From NCBI GenBank assembly GCA_004123355.1, contig SCHM01000002.1:4375569-4439568 (forward strand): a stretch of 64,000 bases of DNA. The letters are read 5' to 3'. Shown here piece after piece: positions 23,305-36,289 of this stretch. Position 1 is the first letter of the stretch. The number at the start of each line of letters is the position of its first letter. The stretch is from Amphirosellinia nigrospora. Taxonomy: Eukaryota; Ascomycota; Sordariomycetes; Xylariales; Xylariaceae. A program made the position numbers and the translations under genes. A model generated the notes under the pieces. That model searched no databases. It saw nothing but the letters and a program-made list of their open reading frames with translations, and was not told the origin of the DNA.

Positions 23305-25509
23305 TCACCACGCGGAGCGAAAATGTACCTCGCCATCCTCTTCGTCGTCGTCATCATCGTCATCATCCTCTTCATCACGCTCCCCACTCACTTTCTTCAT
23401 TTTGTCATCATACGCGGTTCCCATCTCGGGGAAACCCTCATCAAGACTTCCCTCGTTATACGAGTGCAGCGAGACCGTGCCGAGGGCATTATCCCACCCA
23501 TTCAAAGACGACGCTACAGGCATATTAGCGAATCCGAGGTTTCCCAGTACTGAATGAAAAGATCATGTGAACTGGACTCACCCGCTATAAACGGCGCGGT
23601 AGGATGCCAGCTCGCATCCCGGACGATGGTAGACCAACCGGGCAAGCCCCGACGATCGTAGAAATGCCGATACGCGCGCGGCAGCGACTTCTCCTGCTGC
23701 GTCGTCTTCTTGACGTCCACGATGCCCGCGATCGTGGCGTCCATATTCCATATATATACCTTCCCGTCATGCGAGCCCGAGTAGACGTATCGCGAATCGG
23801 TGCTGCCGGGCGGGAGAAGTGGCAGCGGATCAACGTCCTTAACACCTTGTGCCCCCGGAAGGTGACCACCGAGTTATCGTCCGGGTGCGGGAACCAGTCG
23901 TCCTCGTCGTACTTGCTCCAGCGGTAGTCGAAGTCGCTGTACGGGGTATGCCGGCGCGGGTTCTTCTCGCGGAACTGCGCCGAGGTGTACATCATCTTGA
24001 GATCCCAGAGCTTCATGCTCTGGTCTTTGCCGTTGCTGAGTAGATACCGCCCGTCGTCCTTGCTGTCCATGTACGTCAGCCCTTCGATGTGGCCCACGAA
24101 CGCCCCCGCCTCCCGCCCGTCCCCCATGCTTCGTCTATCCCACACCTTGATCGTCGTGTCGTCGCTGCCCGAGTACAAGATATGTGGAGATGATTTGTCG
24201 GCGAAACATACGGCGTTCACGTCGTCTTCGTGGCCTTCGATGTGGTGTAGCACGCGCCGCGTTTCGATGTCATACACGATGATGGCGCGCGAGTTTGTAC
24301 CAGCCACTAGCTCGCGCCCGTCGCCCGAGAACCGGACCGACCAGATGCCGAAGGTGTCGCGCCACGTCCCGCGGCGGGAGCCGTGCTCCGAAAAACTCAG
24401 CGTGTACGGGTCGCCTGTGTCGTTGGGGTCTGTGGTGCCAGGCACACGTTGCTGTTGATCGATGTGTACGCTAGCCATTTGTTATCGGGACTCAGTGATG
24501 CATCTGTCAGGGTCCAGGATCCGAATGGGAATCCGACTGTCTTGTAATGCCTCCAGTTGTACGGATTAGACGTATCGTACATCCGTACCTTGAAGTCCTT
24601 GACGCAAGAGTAGAAGAAGTTTCCGTCATCGGAGAATTGTCCCGAGTAGACGTTTTCGTCGTAGTTAATGATCATGTCCGCATCTGTGCGCGGGATCATG
24701 GACTGCTCAAGGTCAGAGGATGGTGTCTCTGGGAGTTAAGCTTAGTCAGGAAACTCACCTGAGCCATCATACCCTGATTCATCCTGCGATATGACCTATC
24801 GCCCGTCCCCAATTCGCGCTCGAGTATCCGTCGTGCGAGCTGCTTCTTCTTCCTCAGCGGCGACGAAATATCATTCGCTCCAAAGGTTCCCGAGTCCATC
24901 AGTTTCCTTCCCTTCTCACTCGGCACCTTGGGAAACCTGTTCGGATCCAAGTGGCGCCGTCTTCGTAACCTAGGTCCCCAGTTGCCGTCATCATCGTCGT
25001 CATCGTCGTTGTTGAGTAAGATGCCCAAGTTGTGGCCGCGTATGAAATTCATGAGTTCACGTTGCGAGACTACCCCACGGCTACGGCCTACATCTGTCTA
25101 GATGTTAGGGGTGCCTCGCATTTCCAGGGCGGTGGGATACGTACTTGCTATGAGATTGATGACTCGTCGTTCTATAGCCGATCGTTGCGCACCAGCTTCT
25201 TCTGAGGCTTCACCGCCTTGTCCTTCATCGGTGGTTTCCACCTGCACGATAAATCCCAAGTTTCCCTCCTCCGCATCTAGAGTCATTCGTGTGAGTGAAA
25301 TCTGAGGTCTAGAGAATAGAAGACTAAGCGCGTACCGTGAAACTCATCCTCTTCTTCGAACAAGTCATGGGTCATGTCGTCTTCGTCTTCTTCGTCTTCT
25401 TCGTCTTCTTCGTCCTCTTCATCATCATACAGGTTGTCCCCTGAGCATCAAAGTAGGGATCTGTATGCTGGTCCTCCAGATCTTCCGACTGGGACCTTGA
25501 GGCGCTCAT
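23305..25509 (-). CDS. WD40 repeat protein, DCAF11/WDR23 (LEC14B) type
   Basis: About 657 residues in five exons: 25336-25509, 25145-25276, 24759-25093, 23582-24702 and 23305-23513. The N-terminus is an acidic Asp/Glu tract encoded by a GAAGAC-like repeat. SRGVVSQRELMNFIRGHNLG and YDENVYSGQFSDDGNFFYS precede the WD blades, which include LTDASLSPDNKWLAY, GSDDTTIKVWDRR, GKDQSMKLWDLK and SGSHDGKVYIWNM. The C-terminus is again highly acidic. This order matches DCAF11/WDR23, a substrate receptor of CUL4-DDB1 ubiquitin ligase; whether the fungal protein does that is inferred. Three one-base losses (near 25440 in the G run, 24441 and 23812) break the frame; with them the coding length is divisible by three. 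Confidence 0.85.
25368..25424 (+). repeat. CTT/CGTCTT coding microsatellite
   Basis: Tandem CGTCTTCTT-like units on the plus strand. On the minus strand they encode the Asp/Glu run near the start of the WD40 protein. Confidence 0.7.
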
Positions 25510-26617
25510 TGTGGTGGTTTCTGGTATAGCTTTCTTCCGGTTGTACCGGGACGCTCACAGTAAGGCGGTCTTGGCAATGATAAGGGTCCCAAGTGGTGAT
25601 GGGGTGGAGGCTGCAACCTAACTAAATGAGGGATAGAAATAGTAAAGACCCAAGTGTGACAATTGAATTGCAGTCGCCCTCGGTATTTTAACCCGTACAC
25701 GGCCGAGGGAACTCGAGTTTGCGGTTAAATGTGTGGTCGAGACACATGACGCCACCGAGACTCCGGGGAAAGCTATCTGTATTAATCATGGTGGGGGAAG
25801 CCGTTAATTCCACTTAAACTTCGGTGTTTACGGCGGACTTAAGGTTTACTGCTGCGACCAATTGTGCAATTTGAATGGTTGACAGCAAACCATTAACTAT
25901 CGATCTCAACTTACATTCTTCCCAGGGAAAAAAGGGACTTCCTTGTCTAAATACGGTACCTGACTTCTAGGACTTGTATACGCCACGTCCCTGCGTCCTT
26001 AGATTTATAGGGCTTACGTGCCGCAATATCCAGGTCAATATGTACACAGTTAAGCCACCGCCCACGCCTCTTACCTACTTACATACCAGGGGTAGGTAGT
26101 ACATGAAAATGATGGATTAGCACATAGTTGTATGTGACTAGGTTTTCAAAAGCTTGGTAGGTAGCCATTAATAAACATTAAACTAATCCTCTACCCTATC
26201 TCAAATTTTCTTGATCGACTATCTAGTATCTATCCAAATACACCTTCTCCCATCTTACAGTTCTCTGCCCTCAAAGTTCGCATCATAAGGCTGCGCAGCG
26301 CACTGCGCAAACATTTCCTAGTGCAACAAATCGCTGGACGCCGAAAAAGCGCCGGACGACACGAAAGCCGGGTCGGGGTGGGGAATCTCGTTTCTCCCAA
26401 ACGCCGATCCAACATCCGCCCGCCCAACGGAACACTGCACCCACCACATTTAACCAATCAACCACGTGCATTTTATATAAACAGATGCATCACCGATAAA
26501 CTTACGTGTTTATGGTTTTGGAATAAAGCTTTGATTGCTTGCAGTAATTCATATATAACACACATCAGGCAATATGAATTTCATCACAGTGATTTGTTAG
26601 AACCAGTCGTGAGAACA
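25510..26617. promoter_or_regulatory. Divergent upstream regions of WD40 and SET genes
   Basis: A 1.1-kb gap between head-to-head genes. The part from about 25900 to 26220 is AT richer with several TAC/CTAC runs. No coding homology was recognised. Confidence 0.4.
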
Positions 26618-27875
26618 ATGGATCCAATCCAGGAACTCCTAGATTGGGCCACGAGCCACGGCGTGAAGCTCAACGGCGTTGCGCCGGAGCGCATCCCAGG
26701 TCGCGGCATAGGCGTGCTCGCGACACGCGACATCGAGGTAAGCCAGCCCCAATTCCCTCCAACTCTCACCTCGCCCTCTCAAAACGGGCAATAATTCGAT
26801 CTCACGTCACAAACCAGACATGCTAACAAACCCCCAAAAGGCCGACGAGATCGTCCTAGACGTGCCAACAACCTGCCTCCGGACCCTCTCCACGGTCCCC
26901 AAGGGCCGTCTACGGAAACTAACCAATCCCCAAATCTCCGTCCACGGTATCCTAGCCGCGGACCTAGCGCTCTCGAAAAGCGCCAAGTTCGCGCCCTGGG
27001 ACGCCGTGATCCCGCGTCCCGAAGACCTCGGGGGGATGCCGCTGACATGGCCCCCGGGGCTCCAAGCGCTCCTCCCACCGCGCGCAGCGTCGCTGCTCGC
27101 CGCGCAAAAGGCTAAGTTCCTGCGCGAGCGGGACGCCGTCGCTGACGCGTTTCCAGAGCTAAAGGGGGAGGAGGGGAGACAAAAGTATCGGTATGCCTGG
27201 CTCCTCGTGAACTCGCGCACGTTCTATTACCTCGACGCGGCCCTCAAGAGGTGGCGCGGCGCCACCCGTGACGATCACATGGCGCTGCAGCCCGTCGCGG
27301 ACTTGTTTAATCACACCGATGAGGGCGGATGTCATGTCGCGTTCGGCGCGGATGGGTTCGCCTTCCGTGCTACGGTGCCGTGTCGCGAGGGTGAGGAGGT
27401 CAGGATTTGCTATGGACGCCACGGGGGCGATTTTTTGCTTATTGAGTATGGGTTTGTTATGGCGGTGAATTGCTGGGATGAGGTGCTGCTTGATGAAGTT
27501 GTGCTGAAGCGCTTGGATGAGAGGAAGAGGAAACGGCTGGAAGAGATGGGCTTTTTGGGAGGGTACGTGCTTGATCGTGATACGGTTTGTCACCGGACGC
27601 AGGTCGCGCTGAGGTTGGTTTGTTGTAAGGTTGGGGAGTGGTTGCGCTTTGTCAATGGAGGTGATGATGGTGAGGGGAGCCGGCGGGCTGTGAATAAGTT
27701 GCTGTTAGAGTTGTTACATGAGTACGTAGTGACTGTTAAGGATACGATCAAGCGGATTCGGGCGCTTGAGGTTGAGGATCAATCTCAGGCGGATATGTTG
27801 GTTGAGAGATGGGAGCAGATAAGATCGTTGGTTGAGAGTAGGATAGTGAGCTTAGAGGGAGAAATTACAACGTGA
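26618..27875 (+). CDS. SET-domain protein lysine methyltransferase (SETD3/SETD6/LSMT-like)
   Basis: A 384-residue protein in two exons, 26618-26737 and 26841-27875, with intron GTAAGC...CAAAAG and branch TGCTAAC. The first exon shows ELLDWATSHGVKLNGV and the SET entry motif GRGIGVLATRDIE. The split SET domain has an inserted helical region, then PVADLFNHTDEGG (the NH motif contacting SAM) and EEVRICYGRHGGDFLLIEYGFV (the closing pseudoknot with Tyr). The remaining C-terminal part is helical and charged, as in the Rubisco-LSMT substrate-binding domain. Members methylate ribosomal proteins, histidine in actin or other targets; the substrate cannot be told from the sequence. No frame break, unlike most neighbours. 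Confidence 0.85.
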
Positions 27876-28135
27876 CGAAGCACTGTCGATTAGTTTGTGA
27901 CATGTACGTCGCCTGCATTCTTGGAATAACACAGAGAGCTCGGAATAGTACAGAGAGATCTATCTCCGGGTATATATCATCCCTAGACATTCTAACCCAG
28001 ATATCTCAATTGAGCGTAAAACCGCCTTTTTATATGCCGACTTTCCATACGCCAAACCCCTTGAAATGCCGCCGAGTATATGTATGTTGATAGATACAGT
28101 AATGATACAGTTCGTTAGGATAATCGTCCAACGTA

Positions 28136-28731
28136 TCAGGCCACGGAATTGTCCGTCGGCTTCGACTTCCCCGTACTCTCCAGCTCCCCGGCACCCCGCG
28201 ATAACCCTGCCTCCCTCCTCATAGCCTCCTGTCTCGCCTTCGCGTCAGCAGCATTCTGGAAATCTTGCCGCAGCGCTTCCTCCCGCAATTTCCGCGCAGC
28301 TTCTTCTTGTACGGTCCATACTATGTCACATTGGGTATTATCAGCTAGGGTCTCGTCACAAAACACCACACGTATCTCGGGTGGGGAGTATTGTCGCGAG
28401 GGTCATGGAATGGGAGGATCGCATACTCGGCTTGTCGGATTTCGAATGTTCCTTTAACCGCGTGACGAAGTCGTCGAACTCCTTCTCTTTCTCGTACCGT
28501 CGCTCGAGGCTCTTCTTCTGTAGCTCGGGGTTGTATCGCTTGAATAGCTCCTCATCTGTCGGCTGCACCCATATTACGAAGGCTGGGCTCCGACGCATAC
28601 CGCACCGCCTCTGTTGCAATCGCCAGGGAGAACGTCAGTCATGCCTGCAGCCCGCTTCGATTCATAGGGGGGAATGCTTACACGGCGAGCATCTTTAGCC
28701 ATGTGCCTAATCGGCCTGATTTGGCTGCCAT
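28136..28731 (-). CDS. CBP4: Cbp4-like cytochrome bc1 assembly factor
   Basis: A small mitochondrial inner-membrane protein needed for complex III assembly, about 139 residues when restored. Exons are 28682-28731, 28427-28610 and 28136-28320, with introns 28611-28681 and 28321-28426. It starts [17 protein letters not shown], followed by a Gly/Ala/Val-rich membrane segment ending in [14 protein letters not shown]. The diagnostic stretch [20 protein letters not shown] and [20 protein letters not shown] then leads to a charged helix rich in Ala, Arg and Glu. One G is missing near 28590 in VCVGGPAF; adding it makes the length divisible by three. The gene converges on the SET gene with 260 bp between. 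Confidence 0.88.
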
Positions 28732-31700
28732 TCTGTGCTCGGTGTCCTGCCTTCTACACCCCGGGGTCTGCGGTCAGGCGTGCTTTGTGGTAGTCGGTGT
28801 TGAAGCGTAATTGGCTTTTGGTATCCTTTTGCGACCTCGATACCAAGCGACGATGTCAATGACGAAATTCCAGGGCCTTCAAATGTGGCTGATTATGTCA
28901 CAACTATTAGGTGGCTCATGAGTGGCTAACGATGCCGTTAGTGAGAGTTGACCCCAAATTTTTAGAGAATACCGTTTACCCCCGCACAGGTACCCCACTC
29001 TTTGTCTCCCACTTTACCGGTCAGCGAACTTGCTTCCGCAGACCATTGCAGACTACCTGGAGCGCCTACACGACGCATTGAACTCTGGCTGAATAGGATA
29101 GCAAGATTAGGACCTCTCAGCATGTAAGCGATTTGTTTGTACACTAGGTATATTATCGTAGCTGAGTCGGAATCACGGTATCCGAAGTGCTTGCCATCTG
29201 GCCTCATCACCGAGACGACTCGTCATGGCCAATCGATATTTGTGTTTCATGACAGTTTGTGATATGAGAGGTTCTAATAGAATGACAACCCGTTTCTTGA
29301 GACTTGGGGGCCTTCGAAGCTAATTATGGCCGTGCGCTAAACTTAAGGTATGATATGATATTCTGCAGGGAAGGGCAAACATTTACAGCCGCGGTTTTGT
29401 TATGCTGTCCTTTAACTACCTATATATTGGTGGACTGTGTGTAACTGGTTTATAAGTTGTTTTGGTTTGGTAACCCGGTTATCTTTTAGTTGGGCCGGTT
29501 TCTGACATGGTACTATGTAGCAAAAGAATCGGCGAAATTTATGAGGACTTCTATTCTAGATCCATGTCCAACCTTCAGGTTTAGGGCGCTTGAGCGAGGC
29601 TCAAAGGAAATGCTCACAGACCAGGATGCTGGACCAGATGACGCCAATGAGCGGCCCTGGGCGCGACCCTTGCTGTTTTTGACACAATGCTAGGTACAAA
29701 GGTGAGACTCGGTGTTTCCAGTGACTGTCAAACTTATGCGCCAGGCTTGCGCGAATTGCCATCGATTGATGAGTAAATAAGATAGTTTTATTCTTCGAAA
29801 TAGTATGTCATTTTAGTGTAGGTCGTAAGGTGGACGCACATGAATAGTACTATAGGACTCAGCTACCAATCCGCCCTAATAGCCGCCGGATGAGGACGGC
29901 TGGTTGTGGCGTGGTAGCCGAGGGTTGCTCGGACAGGACTCGGATGAGCATGCCGCTGGAAATTTGCATTTGGCTGTAGGACTGAACGAAGATAGATTGA
30001 AGTGTTACAGCTATCGACTGTTGTAATGGGTCCTTTCGTAGGTTTCCAAGTAGGTATCAGGTACTGTATACCTAAGCGCTGTAAGAAGTACCTATAGCCA
30101 CCGAGGAACACAGCAATTTGACAACAACATTCGTCATGTTTTGCCAAGTCAGTGCAATCATTCTTTACCATCTTCATATAAGTCAAAAGGGGCCAGCAGG
30201 GCTTGTGCTGAAACGACCTACGCTACAGCTGTCCATAAAAGTGCTTGATATCAGGTACCCTACTGTAGGTACAGCTGCAGAGTTTAGCACTGTACATGCC
30301 GGACCGGTACCTGATCGACAGCATCACCCTATCATAACCATAACTACTATTTCGCATTTCCTGCCGTCTTCTCAACATCTTTTTTGTCTTTACCTATATT
30401 CAATTCTTGTTTGAGATACTCTCGAAGATTTTGCCCTTGAAGACCCTACCCTTGCCCTACGGTTCCAGTAGTTGGCAGTCTTTCTTAGCCGTCTCATCTT
30501 TGTCTACCCCATACTAGGCCCAAAATAATCCAGAGAGACCCTTGATTTGCGTCCCTTCCCTTCCCCTTCCCCCGAATCCCACTTCAAGACCAAAATAATT
30601 ATACAATTGGCATTGTTCATAGCGATCCTTCCCTTTCCGACGTCGGGTCCCAAATCGACCAAACAATCTCTCTCTTCCCCTTCTCCCCACCGCCTACACT
30701 ACCTACCTTACCTGCCTGCCTGCCTGCATGCATGCAAGGGTTCTCTGTTAGTATCCGTCTGAGACGTTTACCACAAAGCGCCAAGCACTTTGTGTGTATT
30801 TACTGCTGCACTGACTACTCGCGACAACAACGCATCCCGCTCCCTTTCAATCCTCCTCTCAAGCCCTGATACTCTCTATTTTACGGACGTGTGACGTGGT
30901 GCTTGATATTGGCCCCTACTCGCTGTATCAGTGTTGCATGCACTGTTTCTGGCTTCTTTGCATTGTGGTCTTTTCCATTTGGCATCAAGTAAGGCTCTCG
31001 GGTTATGATCCGTTCCCTTTAACTAAGGTAAGCAAGGACAACAACACTCTTCTATAGCTGGCATATGCCGCTACGTCCGTTATTTTAGCAGCAAATCAAT
31101 TCTCACAGTCCATGGCCAATACTCGCCATCCCTTCCCGTCCGCAGGCAACCCTATCCACAGTTGTTTGCCGCCCGCTTGTGGTGAAAGCGCCACCGTTAG
31201 ACCTCAGAGACATTGAGCGACCTGCCACCTGACTCAGCTAATAAGCATAAGCGCAGCGCAGCGCGTCCCGAGCCGCCTGCAACCTGACCTGAATCCACAC
31301 CCCCGTGCTGCTTGCTTGCTTCCCTTCGGAGGCCCTCTCGAAACTGACGATCATTATTATACCGAGATACCCGTGTGCCAACCATAACAACACACCAACA
31401 ACAATAACACTAACCCAAACCTCCTTCGACTCCCTGTCGCAACTAATAACACATCCCAACTCGACCCACATTTAACACGACATTTCTCTGGTAGCACAGT
31501 CTAATCGCAACATTTGCAAAACCATACTATCAACGTCAGCAGACCCATTCTAGCCTCCATACGTAATTCATGGCTTGTTCATGACCCCCTATAACCCGAG
31601 CTCGCTAAAGACGACCACGCCGAGGAACCGTAGCCCACGGGGGCTCCCGAATCACATTTATAGCAGGCCACCGTTGATCGTTGTCCTGCGTGCCGCGCAG

Positions 31701-31759
31701 CCACTGCACGCCCACTCGCCTCGCCAATTTTCTGCCGCAGATTCCTGACTTCCGACACG
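28732..31759. promoter_or_regulatory. Long upstream region of the SKT5-like gene
   Basis: A 3.0-kb gap between CBP4 (divergent) and the SKT5-like gene. From about 30360 to 31560 it is pyrimidine and CA rich with CCTGCCTGC units near 30708-30732, which looks like a long 5' leader. I found no tRNA, no protein family and no transposon remnant. Confidence 0.4.
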
Positions 31760-34697
31760 ATGGCATACGATAGTAGATACGCAGAGCGGCCCTACGCTGG
31801 TCCCGCTGCTCGAGCCCCTCGCGGAGGGGGTGGCGCATATCCACCGCCCCTCAGAGACAGTATGACCAGTATCAGGAGGATTACGGGTATGGAGGCTATG
31901 ATCAATACGACGATGGATACGGCCAGGGCCAAGGCCAGGAGCAGGGTTACGGTCCGCCGCCTCAGGATATGAACTACGGAAGAGGCCCGCCACCACCCAA
32001 TCAAGGCTATCCGCCACAAGACATGTACCGTGGCCCTCCTGGCCCTGGAAGAGGTCGTCCACCCCCGCCGAGAGGAAGAGGGGGACCGATGCGTGGCGGG
32101 CCGATGCGCGGCGGTGGAGGACCACCACCGGGTCCTGGCAGGGGATATGCGCCTCAGGGTCCCGGTAGAGGATATCCACCTCAAGGTCCCGGAGGTCGTT
32201 CAGGTCCACCTGGTCGTAGCGGCTCGCTCGATCAACATGGTAAGTCGATATGAGACCAAATAATCATTTTCCACGATGCTGATGGTTTCCAGTCAACCGG
32301 CCGGGCCCTCCTATGATGAGTCCTGACGAGCAAGATTTTGGTAGTGCATTTCCCGTGTTCCCTGGACATGACCGACAGTCGGATCTCGAACAGGAACACC
32401 AGATCCTCGACCGTATGGCCGGGTTGGACATGAACGGGAGACCACCTCCTAATCGAGGACCTGGGCCTGGACCTGGCCCCAGACAGCAGTCTCTGGATGA
32501 CTACGGACGCCCGTCCATGGACAGCCAACGAAGTGGCGGACGCGGCTTTCAACCCCAAGGTTACGGTGATCCTAGGCGAGGCCCGCCCCCACTCAGCGTC
32601 CGGGTTATGGCGATTATCACGACGACGGCTATGGGGCGCCCATGTCGCCGCAGCGGAATGACTTTGGCCCACCACCTCGAAGTATGACCATGCCTGCGAA
32701 TAATGAATACCCGATGCGCAATGGGATGCCGCCTCCCCGGACGGATAGCGCCAACTACAATGGACAAGCTGGGCAGCAGATGCCCCCTCCGCGACCATCT
32801 ACAGCTCAGAGCAGTCGGCCTGTTCCTCATAGGACATATCCCAACGAGGCCCCCCCTCTACCGACGAACAACGCCGCCCTACAACCTCCCGGGTGGAATG
32901 ATGAACCAGACAGAGGGTCAATAGGAGATCTGTATGACTCCTACTACGACCCAAGAATGAGTGGTGAATCGTACACAGGCGAGCAACCACCAGAGGTGTG
33001 CCGGATTTTGAAGCCGGACCTCCCCCTGGTCAAGGTCACAGGTCGTCATTCGATCAACAAATGCGAGCCCCTCCCCCCAAGCTGGCGTACCTCAGCCCGG
33101 ACCCGCTCGTTTCCCGGAGATGTCGCGAACAAAGTCACAACCCAATCTACGTGAGCCGCAGTCCGCGGTATTCGAGATGGCAAATGATATGCCTCCCGTG
33201 CCTCCTGGCGGATTCCAGGCCTACAAACCTGGTTTGCCTAGCAACCCTGCGGCCACAAGACCAGGCTTACAGGCCAGTCCGCCATCAAGTCGATCTGGCT
33301 CTGGGCACCCGCCGCCAGTTCGCCCCGGTTTGATGGCGAATTCCATGGTCAACATGAACGACAAGCCGCCTCCTGTTCGGAATTACAACGGCGGTACGCC
33401 AGCTGCTGCGGCTGGGGCTCAGGGACGGCCTTCCCCAGCTCCTCAGACTATCCCCCAGAACACACCTCAGGATGGAACACCTCCGTCCGTTGCCGAACAA
33501 CCACCGGTCACTATCGAAGAGCTCGAGCATCTCCGTGCCAACATCAAGGTCAACCCGAACGATCAGCAGTCTGCACTTACCTTAGCCAAGAAGCTGATAG
33601 AAGCGGCAGACGTCCTGGTGCCTCGGCTTCCTGACCCAAAGTCTAGGGCGAAATCTCGCGAGCGCTATATCATGGATTCGCATAAAATTCTGAAGAAACT
33701 AGTGGGTGCGCAGAATCTGGATGCCATGTTCCTTTTAGCCGACTGCGTAGGCCGAGGTACTCTTGGCCACGAGCCCGATCCGAAAGAGGCATTCACGCTC
33801 TATCAGTCGGCAGCAAAACTAGGTCACGCGGCTGCGTATCGCACTGCCGTCTGTTGTGAGCTTGGTAATGACGACGGAGGTGGCACTCGTAAGGATCCCA
33901 TGAAAGCTATCCAATGGTACAAGCGCGCGGCGACTTTGGGTGATACGCCCGCCATGTATAAAGTCGGTATGATTCTTTTGAAAGGTCTACTTGGACAGCA
34001 GAAGAATCCTCGTGAAGCGATCGGTTGGCTTAAACGAGCCGCCGAGCGAGCGGATGCCGAAAACCCGCACGCTTTACATGAACTTGGTCTTTTGTACGAA
34101 TCGGCCCAGCCCAACGATGTGTTCATTCGAGACGAGGCTTACGCCCTACAATTATTCGAACAAGCCGCCCTCGGCTACAAGTTTAGCCAGTTTCGGTTAG
34201 GGTGTGTGTACGAATATGGCTCGATAGGCTGCCCTATTGACCCCAGACAATCGATCATGTGGTACAGTCGCGCCGCCACGCAGGGAGAACATCAGTCCGA
34301 GCTGGCACTCAGTGGCTGGTATCTGACGGGAAGCGACGGTGTCTTACAACAGAGTGATACAGAAGCCTACCTGTGGGCTCGCAAAGCTGCGCAGGCCGGC
34401 TTGGCCAAGGCGGAATATGCGATGGGCTATTTCACCGAAGTGGGTATCGGAGTTCCTGCGAACCTAGAGGATGCGAAGCGGTGGTACTGGCGAGCAGCTG
34501 GTGAGTAACACATTCCATTTACAACAGTGACATGATCTAGGCATCTAACTGCGACGACAGCCCAGGACTTTCCCAAAGCCAGGGAGCGGCTCGAGGATCT
34601 CAAACGGTCTGGCCGGAACGCCCCTCGCCAGCGCGAGCGCATCACACGGAGCAAGATCGGTGGCAAGCAGCAAGAAGGTGAATGCACCGTAATGTAG
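31760..34697 (+). CDS. Chitin synthase activator, SKT5/Chs4-like, with Sel1 repeats and CAAX box
   Basis: About 942 residues in three exons with introns 32240-32292 and 34501-34560. The N-terminal half is low complexity, rich in Pro, Gly, Gln and Tyr, with RGRGG-like repeats. From about 33500 a run of Sel1-like TPR repeats follows: AMFLLADCVGRGTLG, AIQWYKRAATLGDTPAMYKVG, AIGWLKRAAERAD, ALHELGLLYE, QSIMWYSRAATQGEHQSELAL, AYLWARKAAQAG and DAKRWYWRAAG. The protein ends GECTVM, a CAAX box with Met last, predicting farnesylation, as known for yeast Skt5/Chs4, which anchors chitin synthase III. Four one-base C or G losses (near 31850, 32590, 32995 and 33080) lie in the low-complexity half; adding four bases restores divisibility by three. 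The Sel1 half is intact. Confidence 0.88.
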
Positions 34698-36289
34698 AAC
34701 ATTGGGTGCCGGACGCCTCCCCCGCTGCCTCTGCGATGGGAGATGGACATCGATTCCGAGTGGCAGTTTCCGCCCCGATCCTCTTCCCTTCCCGACCCAA
34801 GCAGAAGCAAGTCGCTGCTCCGACGCATCCGGTCAATTTGGAACCTGGAAGGGACTACGAATTGACCGACCTCTCAGAAGGTATATAGATGACAGTAGAT
34901 AGGTGCTCTGAATAATGATGATGACCTGGAAAGAAAGTCTAGGGTAGGTGTAAGATGAAATTAGATGAAATGAAATGGAATGAGATAAGCATTTGAATGG
35001 TGTTGGCTGTTATCTATACCAGGTCTTTCTTGTGATCGGATGTATCCAATTGTTGTTTTAGTATAGATAGAGTAAGACTTTTCTTGTTAGTTAGAACAAC
35101 CTTGAGTTTTCTTGTGACTTCATAAACCTTCATCTGTACTAGCATTCTTACGTACGTTACAATATGATTCAGCTGGTGCTATGTTAGTCTAGTATGGGTT
35201 TTGTAATATGTTGTCAAGGTGTAGTAGGCTAGTTTTGTAGATGAGATATGTTGAGTTAGCGTTGTTGGTCCTAGGCTGGGCGGGCATTGGATTATGAAGG
35301 ATTATATTAGTAATTACGCTTTTGGATAGGTTCCGTTTGGAGAGTCAAGGCTTTTTAGTTTGGGCTGGGTTTTCTATTTCTCTGTATATTCTTGTGCGTC
35401 AATTGTAGGCCAGATAGGGAACATGTCCATTTTTAAATACTTATCGAATGGTCTCTCTCAATGAAGTTTATGTGTAATGCTTGGACTTCACAAGTAGTAG
35501 GGGAGCTTGTTGCCACGAAATTCAACCTTCTCCTTCACCCAAACCTAAATGCCTCTAGATATCCATGTGGTTCTGCACCCCCTAGCCCTAGGATGTAATC
35601 CTCTCTACTTCAATAGTCGGGGTATTATTTCTTTCCTCAACTTATCTCATTATCCGTAGAAACGCTTCGTTCATGGCTGAGAAGCTAAGGTGTGCCAATC
35701 CATACGGCTGCGCGCAAGGTTCTAGGACGCGTGTCATAAGCCAGGCATAAGAAGCTTCTTATTGTGGGAGCTGTGCTGGAACCCCCAGGAGAGCCAATCA
35801 TAACGGCGTGACATAAAGCGTCTTGTTGCGTCAAGGTTGTGATACCATTGGAAGCTACTCTAGGCTACATTATCTCAGCCTCCTTATCCTCCAGGCGGGT
35901 GTAGCGAGATAATCCCAGCCATAGTATTGCCGAAGCAGCGCACCTAATACACAGTGCTTGCCTCTGATCATATGGTGCAACCGTTTAACTGTTCTTGTTT
36001 CATTGGGGTCGTCTTCGGATTGCCCATTCTAGATCAAGGTACTTAAGCCGTGGCCGACAGCCCTCTACCGTTGCATTGGGGTGTGATGTGGCGTCATGTG
36101 CCCACAAGGCACATGATTGAGCGCTGACACGAGTCCCGACTCACCAATTGGCTTCTTGGTTATCGACCTGGGCACTTGTCTGAGAATTGAGACTCAACTG
36201 AATAGCTCAGCCATTTCTCATATCGCGGATTGCGAAAACCACATACACCAGACCCCCTCCATCATTCATAACACCGACAAAACTCTCCA
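34698..36289. other. Intergenic, SKT5-like to ankyrin-CorA gene
   Basis: A T-rich 3' region of the SKT5-like gene, then the upstream side of the ankyrin-CorA gene. No gene, RNA or repeat unit was recognised over these 1.6 kb. Confidence 0.45.

Noticed and set aside
23265-23553. His/Arg- and Ser-rich plus-strand frames
   Set aside because: Antisense shadows of the acidic Asp/Glu tail of the WD40 gene.
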